Origin: an uncultured Litoreibacter sp.
Lineage (GTDB): Bacteria; Pseudomonadota; Alphaproteobacteria; Rhodobacterales; Rhodobacteraceae
Assembly (NCBI GenBank): GCA_947493265.1
Contig: CANLQL010000003.1
Coordinates: forward strand, 372,001 to 436,000
Reading direction: 5' to 3'
Length of the DNA: 64,000 nt
Position 1 is the first letter of the stretch. Each line of letters begins with the position of its first letter. The notes under the pieces were generated by a model that saw only the letters and a program-made list of their open reading frames with translations, did not search any database and was not told where the DNA came from. Of this stretch, positions 1 to 8,281 are shown one piece after another. Made by a program: the position numbers and the translations under genes.

Positions 1-145
1 AGCCGCTGGTGGAAATTTGATCTGCTGTGCGGAACGAGGACACCAAAAGTCCCAAGGTCGGCAGCAACCACGCCAACACCAATACCACCACTGAGATGTG
101 AACCGCCCAAGTGAGGCTCGATTTTTTTCCGGCAATATTGTCCAT
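1..145 (-). CDS. aglG: Carbohydrate ABC transporter permease, AglG/MalG type (5' part only)
   Basis: This is the N-terminal 48 codons of a binding-protein-dependent permease that runs off the left edge. The visible protein starts MDNIAGKKSSL, followed by one hydrophobic membrane segment (WAVHISVVVLVLAWLLPTLG) and then SSFRTADQIS, the usual first periplasmic loop of MalG-type sugar permeases. It lies 13 bp downstream of the MalF-type permease on the same strand, so the order is binding protein, AglF, AglG, as in known alpha-glucoside operons. The EAA loop lies outside the window, so the family call rests on the N-terminus and on context. Confidence 0.8.
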   Translation of the reverse strand, partial: MDNIAGKKSSLTWAVHISVVVLVLAWLLPTLGLLVSSFRTADQISTSG

Positions 146-158
146 AGTCCCAGCCTCC

Positions 159-1157
159 CTATCGCATTTCTTTGCGCACATTGTGCACATTCCAGATCAG
201 GATCGGCAGAACCAGGACCATGATCACAATCGCCGACGCCGAGCCCACACCCCAGTCAAAGGACCGAAACAGCTTGTCATACATGTAGTTGGCCAGCACT
301 TGCGTCTCCCACTGGCCGTTGGTCATTGCCAAGACCACATCGAAGACTTTCAAAACCACGAGTGTGATTGTCGTCCAGACCACCACGATCGTGCCCATGA
401 TCTGCGGCACTTTGATTTTGAAAAAGATCTGCAAAGGATTCGCCCCGTCAACAATCGCAGCCTCGATAGTTTCTTCGGGAATGCCGCGCAGAGCGGCTGA
501 CAAGATCACCATTGCAAAGCCGGTTTGGATCCAAATCAATACCGCCATCAGCAGAAAATTGTTCAACAGTGGTATCGTCAGCCATGTTTGCGGCTCGCCA
601 CCAAAAAAGACCCAGATCGCGTTGAGCATACCGATTTGCTCAGTGCCTTCGGGGCGCGTGTCATAAATAAGTTTCCAGATCACCGACGCGCCGACGAAGG
701 AAATTGCCATGGGCATGAAAATCAAGGACTTGGCGAAACTGCCCCAGCCGATCCGGTCGGTCAGTTGCGCTGCCAATAGCCCAAAAGCCGTCGAGAGGGC
801 AGGCACGACGATCAGCCACATCATATTGTTGCGCATTGCTTCCCAGAACTTCGCCTCACCAAACATCTGGCTGTAGTTGGCAAGCCCGACGAATGCTCCC
901 CCCTGATCCCGGTCCGTCAATGACAGCCATAGCGTCGCAATCACTGGGTAAACGAGGTATATCCCGAGCGCCAGGATCGCCGGGGCTAGAAACAACCAAG
1001 GGCGAACGATATTTGCGCGGTTAATATTGCGCCCGGCATTAGGACCGCGCGCAGGATAGAGAACTTTGTCCAAAAATTGGTTGGAGAAGTAAAAGTAGCC
1101 AATGCAGCCACCCACCCCGATGATGATTGTAAACAGACCTTGGAGCGCTGGATGCAT
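159..1157 (-). CDS. aglF: Alpha-glucoside ABC transporter permease, AglF/MalF type
   Basis: Inner-membrane permease of 332 residues, one half of the channel of a sugar ABC importer. An N-terminal hydrophobic stretch (residues about 8-25) precedes the usual MalF-type helices. The cytoplasmic EAA loop that docks with the ATPase is visible as EETIEAAIVDGANPLQIFFKI near residues 230-250. Its length fits AglF proteins, which carry an extra N-terminal helix compared with short sugar permeases. It is transcribed after the binding-protein gene, with a 98-bp gap that holds a strong hairpin, and ahead of aglG. The substrate is inferred from the neighbouring regulator, GH1 glucosidase and glucokinase. 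Other disaccharides such as trehalose or sucrose are possible. Confidence 0.88.
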   Translation of the reverse strand: MHPALQGLFTIIIGVGGCIGYFYFSNQFLDKVLYPARGPNAGRNINRANIVRPWLFLAPAILALGIYLVYPVIATLWLSLTDRDQGGAFVGLANYSQMFGEAKFWEAMRNNMMWLIVVPALSTAFGLLAAQLTDRIGWGSFAKSLIFMPMAISFVGASVIWKLIYDTRPEGTEQIGMLNAIWVFFGGEPQTWLTIPLLNNFLLMAVLIWIQTGFAMVILSAALRGIPEETIEAAIVDGANPLQIFFKIKVPQIMGTIVVVWTTITLVVLKVFDVVLAMTNGQWETQVLANYMYDKLFRSFDWGVGSASAIVIMVLVLPILIWNVHNVRKEMR

Positions 1158-1210
1158 CTGTCTCTCCCTCGAATTGGTGGCGCGAATGGATGGAAAACGT
1201 CTTGGTCAGT

Positions 1211-1240
1211 CCGCGCCCGAATGAGTGCATCCGGGCGCGG
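1211..1240 (-). other. Intercistronic hairpin between aglE and aglF
   Basis: A perfect 9-bp stem (CCGCGCCCG at 1211-1219 pairing with CGGGCGCGG at 1232-1240) with a 12-nt loop sits just after the binding-protein gene. No T-run follows on the minus strand, so it is not a classic terminator. Hairpins at this place in ABC operons commonly protect the 3' end of the binding-protein message and raise its level over the permeases. That role is inferred here. Confidence 0.6.
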
Positions 1241-1255
1241 GCATGTCTTGGTTAC

Positions 1256-2611
1256 TTATTTCAAGCCGTCCCAGCTGGACTGGATTTCTGCGGCAACATC
1301 CGCGGCAGATTTACCGCCCGCATAATCCACCATCCCCGTCCAGAAAGAGCCAGCGCCAACACCCGCAGGCATCAGGTCTGAACCGTCAAAGCGGAACGTT
1401 GTCGCATCGAGCAGGATTTGGCCCTGCTTTTTCAGCGCATCGTTGCCGTAAAGGTCTGTGTTAGCTGACTTCAATGGTGTCAGGAAGCCGGACTGCGACA
1501 TCCACAACTCATGTGCGATCGGTGTTTTCAGGAAGTCGATGAATGCACGCGATGCATCACTATCTTGCGTGATGAAGGCCAGTGTCCCTGCTCCCAAAAC
1601 CGGGTTGCCTAGCCCTTTGCTCTCGTAGCTTGGGAAGTAGAAGAAGTCCGCGTCCAAGCCTAGCTCTGTGCCTTCCGGGAAGAAGGTTGGAATGAACGAC
1701 GCCTGTCGGTGCATGTAGCATTGTGGCGGCGAAGAGAAGATCCCGTCAGGACTGTCTCGAAAATCGGTTGAGGCCACCGCCCCGGCACCACCTGAAACAT
1801 AGGCGTCATTCCGCGCGAAAGCGCCAAACTCATCGATTGCGGCGACGACACGCTCGTCTGTGAACGGAATTTCGTTGGCAACCCAGGCGTCATAGACCTC
1901 GGCTGGCTGGGTGCGCAGCATCATTTCTTCGACCCAGTCGGTTGCAGGCCACCCCGTCGCACCACCTGATCCCAGACCGATACACCAAGGCGTACCGCCA
2001 TCTGCGACGATCTGATCCGTCAGCGCCTTCAAATCTTCCATTGTTGTTGGCACTTCGTAACCTGCATCCTCAAAGTTTTCAGGGCTGTACCAAACCAGGG
2101 ATTTCACGTCGATTTTGTAAGGAAATGCGTAGAGCGCATCGTTACCGTCTGCCCCTGCAAACGTACCCAAACCAACCCAGCTGGACCCGGCGGCATAATT
2201 GTCTGCAAGCCAGCTTTCAGTTTCGTCGCCGAGCGGCGCAACAAAGCCCTTGGACACAAGATTGCCGATCAGGCCGGGTTGCGGCAGAATCGCGATATTG
2301 GGCGGGCTACCCGCTTCCGTATCGATCACGATCTGCTGCTCATAGGTCTCAGAGGAAGCATAGGTGACATCAGCACCCGTTGCTTCAGAGAAATAAGCAA
2401 AGATACTTTCGGCGAGCGCTTGGTCATCACCGCGCCATGGCCCGAAGATCGAAAGCGTTTGGCCAGACAAGTCGTTGCTGGCTGCAAACTCCTCGAAGCT
2501 GCCCCAGTTAAACGCCCCCTCACCCGGAGCCACAAACAAGTGACCATCGGCTTGTGCCATACCAGCTGTTAGCGCGAGCGCAGCAGCGCCAGCATAAAAA
2601 CGAGTCTTCAT
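1256..2611 (-). CDS. aglE: Alpha-glucoside ABC transporter substrate-binding protein
   Basis: Periplasmic binding protein of 451 residues that captures the sugar for AglF/AglG. A Sec signal peptide is visible (MKTRFYAGAAALALTAGMAQA, cleavage near residue 21). The mature protein has features of family 1 sugar-binding proteins, such as LSIFGPWRGDDQALAESIFAYFSEATGADV near the N-terminus and a C-terminal half with a long run of aromatic and Asp residues. The first base of the gene lies 66 bp from a CAAAGCGCTTTG palindrome, so it is probably controlled by the divergent LacI-type protein. The length and N-terminus match AglE-type proteins rather than the shorter ribose or xylose binders. Confidence 0.88.
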   Translation of the reverse strand: MKTRFYAGAAALALTAGMAQADGHLFVAPGEGAFNWGSFEEFAASNDLSGQTLSIFGPWRGDDQALAESIFAYFSEATGADVTYASSETYEQQIVIDTEAGSPPNIAILPQPGLIGNLVSKGFVAPLGDETESWLADNYAAGSSWVGLGTFAGADGNDALYAFPYKIDVKSLVWYSPENFEDAGYEVPTTMEDLKALTDQIVADGGTPWCIGLGSGGATGWPATDWVEEMMLRTQPAEVYDAWVANEIPFTDERVVAAIDEFGAFARNDAYVSGGAGAVASTDFRDSPDGIFSSPPQCYMHRQASFIPTFFPEGTELGLDADFFYFPSYESKGLGNPVLGAGTLAFITQDSDASRAFIDFLKTPIAHELWMSQSGFLTPLKSANTDLYGNDALKKQGQILLDATTFRFDGSDLMPAGVGAGSFWTGMVDYAGGKSAADVAAEIQSSWDGLK

Positions 2612-2676
2612 GATTTCCTCCCAAAGAGCGGTCGCACCGCTCGCATTTCAAACTCTGCCCCTTGGAGAATCATTTC

Positions 2677-2688
2677 CAAAGCGCTTTG
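2677..2688. promoter_or_regulatory. Probable LacI-family operator, copy 1 (aglE side)
   Basis: CAAAGCGCTTTG is a perfect 12-bp palindrome with a central CG, the hallmark of LacI/GalR operators. It stands 66 bp ahead of aglE, where it would overlap or flank the promoter. The same 12-mer occurs again at 2833-2844 in front of the regulator gene. Confidence 0.8.
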
Positions 2689-2832
2689 AATAACGCAAAA
2701 TTGAACGATGAATGCCCTTATGTCAACTGAGACCAGGTCCTTTCGACAAACCTATCTGTTTTCGCATAAATAACAGATAATATCGATAAAACCTTTGACG
2801 CCGCTTTGATCCTCCGCAATGCTATGTTGACC

Positions 2833-2844
2833 CAAAGCGCTTTG
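2833..2844. promoter_or_regulatory. Probable LacI-family operator, copy 2 (regulator side)
   Basis: Second identical copy of the palindrome CAAAGCGCTTTG, 16 bp ahead of the regulator ATG. Two copies 156 bp apart, centre to centre, could allow looping and joint repression of both divergent transcripts, including autoregulation. The pairing is seen directly; the protein that binds is inferred. Confidence 0.8.
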
Positions 2845-2860
2845 AAACGGACGCCAGAAG

Positions 2861-3892
2861 ATGAACCTTCGTGAACTTTCCGACATTCTTGGACTGTCAC
2901 AGACCACTGTGAGCAGAGCGTTGAATGGCTTTCCGGAAGTGAAGGAAGAAACCCGACGTCGTGTGCGCGAAGCTGCCGAAAAGCATGGCTATAGCCCCGA
3001 CACCCGGGCGCGATCTTTGGCAACAGGCCGCGCGATGGCCATCGGCCACGTGATCCCTGTGTCCAGCCAACATCAGATGGCCAACGTCGTTTTCGCTGAT
3101 TTCATTGCCGGGGCTGGCGAGGTCTACGGGAACCTCGGGTATGACATGCTGATCTCCTTCGTCACGGATGACGAGCAAGAGCAGACATATAGAAACCTTG
3201 TGCGGAAGCGGTCTGTCGATGGCGTTATCGTGCACGGACCTGTGCGCGATGATTTTCGTATCCCACTTCTCCAAGAGCTTGAGCTGCCGTTTTTAGTGCA
3301 TGGTCGCTCCAGCGATGTGATTTCGTCTTACAGCTGGCTCGACGTGGACAATGTTCAGGCGTTGCGCCGCGCGACGGCATATCTGATCGATCAGGGCCAT
3401 CGCCGCATTGCCTTGTTGAACGGCCCGGAGCATATGGACTTTGCCTGGCGCAGACGTACTGGCTACCTGAACGCGTTGCATGAGGTCGATATCACCGAAG
3501 ATCCCTATCTGATGCGCGATGGTGAAATGACCGAACCGTTTGGCTATAGCTCAACTGTTGAGATGTTGCGCTCGGACAATCCCCCGTCGGCGATTCTCAC
3601 GTCATCTATTGTTATTGCCCTCGGCGTTCGGCGTGCGATTGAAGAATGCGGGCGGACCATTGGCAAAGAAATCTCTGTGATCTGTTTTGACGACCGAATT
3701 TCCTACCTGCCCAACGGCACAGAAGAGCCGATTTTTACCGCTGTCAGATCATCCGTGTCCGATGCCGGGAAACGCTGTGCAGAACTGCTGATCGAGCAGA
3801 TCAACACGCCCGGCACTCCCGCCGCGCAAGAGCTGTGGCGCGCGGATCTGATTTTAGGTCAATCCACGGGCCCTGCCCTTCAGAAAGTATAG
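2861..3892 (+). CDS. aglR: LacI-family transcriptional regulator of the alpha-glucoside operon
   Basis: DNA-binding regulator of 343 residues. The N-terminal LacI helix-turn-helix is plain: residues 1-25 read MNLRELSDILGLSQTTVSRALNGFP, followed by the hinge region near residues 40-60. The rest is a periplasmic-binding-like effector domain. It is the first gene of a rightward operon with a GH1 glucosidase and glucokinase and is divergent from aglEFG. The twin CAAAGCGCTTTG sites lie in the shared 249-bp control region. By analogy with AglR it should repress sugar uptake and hydrolysis genes in the absence of an alpha-glucoside. The gene name is by context. Confidence 0.85.
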   Translation: MNLRELSDILGLSQTTVSRALNGFPEVKEETRRRVREAAEKHGYSPDTRARSLATGRAMAIGHVIPVSSQHQMANVVFADFIAGAGEVYGNLGYDMLISFVTDDEQEQTYRNLVRKRSVDGVIVHGPVRDDFRIPLLQELELPFLVHGRSSDVISSYSWLDVDNVQALRRATAYLIDQGHRRIALLNGPEHMDFAWRRRTGYLNALHEVDITEDPYLMRDGEMTEPFGYSSTVEMLRSDNPPSAILTSSIVIALGVRRAIEECGRTIGKEISVICFDDRISYLPNGTEEPIFTAVRSSVSDAGKRCAELLIEQINTPGTPAAQELWRADLILGQSTGPALQKV

Positions 3893-3894
3893 TG

Positions 3895-5208
3895 ATGGAC
3901 TTCAAGCGTTCTGACTTCCCGGACGGGTTTTTGTTTGCCGCCGCCACATCGAGCTATCAGATCGAAGGGCATTCCTTCGGTGGGGCTGGCAAAACCCATT
4001 GGGACACGTTTGCGCAAACGCCCGGCAATGTTGTGCGCGGCGAAAACGGCGACATCGCATGTGATCACTATCACCGGTTCGCTGAGGACCTTGATCTGGC
4101 CGCTGGCATGGGGCTGGATGGCTACCGGTTTTCAACGAGTTGGGCACGCGTTCTGCCAGAGGGACGCGGGACGGTTAATCAAGACGGGCTGGATTTCTAT
4201 GACAGGTTGGTCGATGCCATGCTGGAACGAAACCTGAAGCCGATGGCCACGCTATATCATTGGGAATTGCCTGTACCGCTGGCCGATCTGGGTGGCTGGC
4301 GCAATCCTGATATGCCCAATTGGTTTGCTGATTTCACCCAGGTGATCATGGGCCGGATTGGCGACCGCATCTATTCGGCCGCCCCCGTGAATGAGCCGTG
4401 GTGCGTCGGTTGGCTTAGCCATTTTCTGGGTCACCACGCACCGGGTCTACGCGACATTCGCGCCACGGCGCATGCGATGCACCACATTCTGCTGGCCCAT
4501 GGGCAGGCAATCTCGGTGATGCGCGACCTTGGCATGTCCAATCTTGGAGCCGTCTGCAATTTCGAATACGCGCAGCCCGTAGACGAAAGCCCGGAAGCAG
4601 CCAAAGCCGCCGCGCTTTATGACGGATATTACAACCAATTTTTCTTGTCCGGACTGTTCAAAAGTCGCTACCCCGACATCGTCATGGAAGGGCTAGAGCC
4701 GCACATGCCAAGGGGCTGGGATCAGGATTTCAAAACGATCCAAGCCCCGCTAGATTGGGTTGGTTTGAACTACTACACCCGCAAAGTCATCGCGCCCGAC
4801 AACAGCCCTTGGCCTTCCCATACGGAGGTTGACGGACCGTTGCCCAAAACCCAGATGGGCTGGGAGGTCTATCCCGACGGCCTGCGCCACTTCCTGAACA
4901 TGGTTCACAACGAATACACCAAAGGCTTGCCACTGCTCGTGACAGAAAACGGGATGGCCAATGAAGATACCGTCGGGCAGCCGGATCAGCCACGGATCGA
5001 CTATCTTGAGGCGCATCTTGCCGCGGCCAAGAGCGCGCTGGCAGATGGTGTTCCGCTGCGGGGCTACACATTTTGGTCGCTTCTCGACAATTACGAATGG
5101 GCGCTTGGCTACGAAAAACGCTTTGGTTTGGTGCATGTCGATTTTGAAACCCTTGAACGTACGCCAAAAGCCTCTTACCACGCGGTAAGCGCTGCTTTGG
5201 CGCAATAG
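3895..5208 (+). CDS. Glycoside hydrolase family 1 beta-glucosidase-type enzyme
   Basis: Cytoplasmic family 1 glycosidase of 437 residues that would release glucose from an imported glucoside. The GH1 N-terminus (FLFAAATSSYQIEG) is present. So are the acid/base glutamate in VNEPW near residue 168 and the nucleophile glutamate in LLVTENGMA near residue 350. I took the ATG at 3895, two bases after the regulator stop, because the upstream in-frame ATG at 3835 would add 20 residues translated from within the regulator gene and unlike GH1 starts. The close spacing shows co-transcription. GH1 enzymes usually cut beta linkages, which sits oddly with an AglE-type importer; the true substrate may be a beta-glucoside. 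Confidence 0.9.
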   Translation: MDFKRSDFPDGFLFAAATSSYQIEGHSFGGAGKTHWDTFAQTPGNVVRGENGDIACDHYHRFAEDLDLAAGMGLDGYRFSTSWARVLPEGRGTVNQDGLDFYDRLVDAMLERNLKPMATLYHWELPVPLADLGGWRNPDMPNWFADFTQVIMGRIGDRIYSAAPVNEPWCVGWLSHFLGHHAPGLRDIRATAHAMHHILLAHGQAISVMRDLGMSNLGAVCNFEYAQPVDESPEAAKAAALYDGYYNQFFLSGLFKSRYPDIVMEGLEPHMPRGWDQDFKTIQAPLDWVGLNYYTRKVIAPDNSPWPSHTEVDGPLPKTQMGWEVYPDGLRHFLNMVHNEYTKGLPLLVTENGMANEDTVGQPDQPRIDYLEAHLAAAKSALADGVPLRGYTFWSLLDNYEWALGYEKRFGLVHVDFETLERTPKASYHAVSAALAQ

Positions 5209-5221
5209 GAAGGTCAAATCC

Positions 5222-6178
5222 GTGTCTGCTGATACATTCGCAATTGTTGCCGATATTGGTGGAACGAATACGCGCGTTGCGTTCGCAGACGGCGCGCAAG
5301 TGCTGACCGACAGTGTCGCGCGCTACCGCAACACAGATCACGCAGGTCTGAAACCTATCCTAGTTGATTTCATCGCAAACCACCCAGATGCCAGATGCAA
5401 TGGGGTCTGTGTCGCGCTTGCCGGTCCAGTTCAAGACGGACATGGGCAGCTGACCAACCTCAACTGGGATATTGATGAGGCGATGTTGGCGGACACCACA
5501 CAGACGCAAAACGTAGCGCTTCTCAATGACTTGCAAGCTCAGGGCTATGCAATTGGACGCTTGCAAGAGGGGTCCGTCAGGTCGTTGGTTTCTGGACCAA
5601 GCGCGCCGGATCACGCGTCAAAGCTGGTCATCGGCATTGGCACCGGGTTCAACATCGCACCCGTTTTCGAAAGCGCCAATGGGCGGATCATCCCACCCGC
5701 GGAAGCAGGCCATACCGGCCTTCCTGCGCGCAGTGAAGACGAGTTGCGCTTTGCCGCCTATCTTGAAAAATCCGTAGGATATGCCGCAACTGAGGACATG
5801 TTGTCTGGCCGCGGATTTGAAAGGGTCTACGCGTGGCTTGCGCAGGAAAACGGTGGCAAGTCGGAAAAAACCGCTGCGCAGATCATGCAGGATTTTGAAG
5901 CAGGCACCGACCCGCTGGCGCAAAAGGCAGCGACGATGTTCGTGCAGATGGTGGGGTCCGTTGCAGGCAATCTTGCGCTGACCACCTTGCCCTTTGGCGG
6001 GATCTATTTTGCAGGTGGGGTTGCGCGCGCGTTTGCCCCGCATTTTGAAACGCTGGGCTTTGCGCAAGCATTCCGCGACAAGGGTCGCTTTGCCGCGTTT
6101 ATGGAACGGTTTTCAGTGCAGGTTGTCGAAGATGACTACGCCGCACTTACTGGATGCGCGAACTATCTGGCCAGTTAG
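5222..6178 (+). CDS. glk: Glucokinase
   Basis: Phosphorylates glucose to glucose 6-phosphate, taking the product of the preceding glycosidase into central metabolism. The protein has 318 residues. It has the ATP-binding phosphate-1 motif of the Glk family (VADIGGTNTRVAF, residues about 8-20), the sugar-binding block LLNDLQAQGYA, and GIGTGFN with a following PAEAGHTGLP where the bacterial Glk glucose-binding glutamate and histidine lie. The start is GTG at 5222, supported by AGGAAGG at 5208-5214, 7 bp upstream. It is 13 bp from the GH1 gene, so it is the third gene of the operon. Confidence 0.9.
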   Translation: MSADTFAIVADIGGTNTRVAFADGAQVLTDSVARYRNTDHAGLKPILVDFIANHPDARCNGVCVALAGPVQDGHGQLTNLNWDIDEAMLADTTQTQNVALLNDLQAQGYAIGRLQEGSVRSLVSGPSAPDHASKLVIGIGTGFNIAPVFESANGRIIPPAEAGHTGLPARSEDELRFAAYLEKSVGYAATEDMLSGRGFERVYAWLAQENGGKSEKTAAQIMQDFEAGTDPLAQKAATMFVQMVGSVAGNLALTTLPFGGIYFAGGVARAFAPHFETLGFAQAFRDKGRFAAFMERFSVQVVEDDYAALTGCANYLAS

Positions 6179-6949
6179 CTACTCGACAGCGTCGTAGACA
6201 CCCACGACCGAACCCGCAGCCGTTGAGATGCCAAAGCTTCCCGAAAACTGATCTGACGCACTTCCGCCGAATATCTGCCCGACCACGCGGCTGTCGGTAA
6301 CCGTGACGTCCGTGCTTGATAGGGTGCTGACAAACAGCGTTGAGTTCGGCGGCACATCGGTGGGCGCAATCGTAAAGCTGGCCGTAGGTACAGGGATATA
6401 GCCGCCATTGATCGTGCCACTCAGCCCATTATTGGCCGCGTCGAAATCCGCGGTTAGGGTGATCGTGCCGTTTCCGGTGTTCCCTGCTGCGTCGAAGGTT
6501 TCAACAACCCCATTATACGTGGCTGTGCCACCGGCACGCAGGTCGCCTTTGTTGAACCCGTCGACATGTACGAACGCGACATCAGTTGCGCCTGACGTAT
6601 CACGTCCGTTGATAAAGAACGTCTGATTTGCTGCCGGGCCACCCGCTAGGCTTGACCGGACTGTTACGACAATTTGCCCGTCTGCGCTTGAGAACGTGTT
6701 GCCAGTCCGGTTTGGCAAGTCGGTTCGAACGCCAGCAAGTTCGATCAGGGCAGATTGCTCATCGCTGGCAATCAATAACGCAAACGCTTCGGTCGAGATC
6801 GTCCCCGTTGCCTGGGCCACGTCAACATTGTCCTGACGGGCGAAGGTGAACAGGAATTCTGAGCTGGACAGTGATGGCGCTGTGCCGCCGCCACCGCAAG
6901 CAGAAAGGAGGCATAGCGCAGCCGCGGCAGACAAAAGGGTTCTAGGCAA
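6179..6949 (-). CDS. Lipoprotein of unknown function, transferrin-binding-protein-like C-terminus
   Basis: Predicted lipoprotein of 256 residues. A lipobox (LLSAC) follows a short hydrophobic signal, and acylation would fall on the Cys at about residue 18, followed by GGGG. The remainder is rich in Gly, Thr and Ala in alternating strands. It ends with IFGGSASDQFSGSFGIST, which resembles the small beta-barrel repeats seen in transferrin-binding-protein-like surface lipoproteins. It is convergent with glk and the stop codons abut. No enzyme motif is visible. The beta-barrel idea is inference from the C-terminal pattern only. Confidence 0.7.
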   Translation of the reverse strand: MPRTLLSAAAALCLLSACGGGGTAPSLSSSEFLFTFARQDNVDVAQATGTISTEAFALLIASDEQSALIELAGVRTDLPNRTGNTFSSADGQIVVTVRSSLAGGPAANQTFFINGRDTSGATDVAFVHVDGFNKGDLRAGGTATYNGVVETFDAAGNTGNGTITLTADFDAANNGLSGTINGGYIPVPTASFTIAPTDVPPNSTLFVSTLSSTDVTVTDSRVVGQIFGGSASDQFSGSFGISTAAGSVVGVYDAVE

Positions 6950-7066
6950 ATCGATACTCCAGGACTAGCAGACAGGCAGGTTGAGACCACACCGCGCAGA
7001 TGAATCCAAGACCGTGGCAATTCGATGTTAACACTTTTTTAATTTCGTGTCCTTTGGGTGCCAAAC

Positions 7067-8281
7067 TCAGCGCGCAGCGTTACCTGTTGCAGCAGCCTCA
7101 GCATCATAGGCGTAAATCCAGTTTTGCTGATTGTTCAGAAAGCTTGGCGCAAACTGCCCGGCGGCCCAAAGCGGGCCAAAAAACAGCGGCAATTGTGCGA
7201 ATCCTGCGCGGTGGAACAGCCGCAGGTTCTTGGAGGATCGTGCCTGCACTGAACTGGTACGTGGCTTTCGAAGCGCTTCATAGGATTTCAGATCCCTCCG
7301 TGATGACGCAATTTCTGCCAAAACAACCGCATCTTCCAGTGCTTGCACTGCGCCTTGCGCCATCGACGGCAACATCGGATGCGCAGCATCCCCAAGAAGC
7401 ACCACGGCGCCATCCACCCAAGTGGCAAGCGGCGCGCGGTCATGTAACGCCCACCGGAAAGGCTGCTCTGCTGCTGCAATGATGTGTTGCAACCCGTCAT
7501 CCCAACCTGCGAAATCCTTGGCCAGGTCTTCTTTGGCACCGGGCAAAGACCAGCCTTCTTCCTGCCAGCTGTCTTGTTCGACAATACCGACGAAATTGAT
7601 CTCGGACCCACCACGAACACGGGTTGTAACGGCATGTTTACCAGGCCCGGCCCAAATGCAGCCGCCTTCAGGCAAGGACACATCGCCAAGGGCCGCAGTC
7701 GGGACGACCAGACGCCACGCGACATTGCCTGTGAACCGAGGTCTGTCTGGCCCAAGCATCTTCGTCCGGATTGCAGAATGAATGCCATCTGCGCCGACGA
7801 TCAGATCACCATGACGCCGATCCGCGCCTTCCAAATAGACGGACGCGCCATTCTTTTCCTGAACATATCCAGTCACTTGCTGGCTTGTCTTCACAACAGC
7901 GCCAGCCACTTGCCCAAGCCTGCGGATCAGCGCTTTGTGCAGGTCCGCGCGATGTATCTGAGCAAAGCGCGCGCCCCATTTTTGCGCCGCCACATCCTTC
8001 ATCGGCAAGGAAAACACCCGCCGTCCGGTCTTCCCCGCAAATGACTGTCCCAAACGCAACTCAATCGCTGGCGGTTCAAACAAGGCGTCTTCGATCAGGG
8101 GTGTGACACTAAGGCTGTCCAGCAAGCGCATCCCGTTTGGGCTGATCTGCAAGCCTGCCCCGACCTCCGAAATCTCGGGGGCTTTTTCCAGGACCTCAAC
8201 CTGCCAACCACGCAAAGCGAGGGCCAACGCACAGGAAAGCCCTCCGATGCCAGCGCCGACGATGATCGCCTTTCGGGTCAC
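7067..8281 (-). CDS. FAD-dependent aromatic-ring monooxygenase family protein
   Basis: Flavoprotein hydroxylase of 404 residues, of the group with salicylate hydroxylase, 3-hydroxybenzoate 6-hydroxylase and UbiH. The N-terminal dinucleotide fold is clear (IVGAGIGGLSCALAL, residues about 7-21). The second FAD motif is VVLLGDAAHPMLPSMAQG near residue 290, and the DG motif (LIVGADGIHS) lies near residue 160. It starts directly after the stop of nothing else upstream, and its stop is 117 bp from the lipoprotein gene. The upstream SDR gene ends one base before its start, so the two are co-transcribed. The substrate cannot be read from sequence. Confidence 0.85.
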   Translation of the reverse strand: MTRKAIIVGAGIGGLSCALALALRGWQVEVLEKAPEISEVGAGLQISPNGMRLLDSLSVTPLIEDALFEPPAIELRLGQSFAGKTGRRVFSLPMKDVAAQKWGARFAQIHRADLHKALIRRLGQVAGAVVKTSQQVTGYVQEKNGASVYLEGADRRHGDLIVGADGIHSAIRTKMLGPDRPRFTGNVAWRLVVPTAALGDVSLPEGGCIWAGPGKHAVTTRVRGGSEINFVGIVEQDSWQEEGWSLPGAKEDLAKDFAGWDDGLQHIIAAAEQPFRWALHDRAPLATWVDGAVVLLGDAAHPMLPSMAQGAVQALEDAVVLAEIASSRRDLKSYEALRKPRTSSVQARSSKNLRLFHRAGFAQLPLFFGPLWAAGQFAPSFLNNQQNWIYAYDAEAAATGNAAR

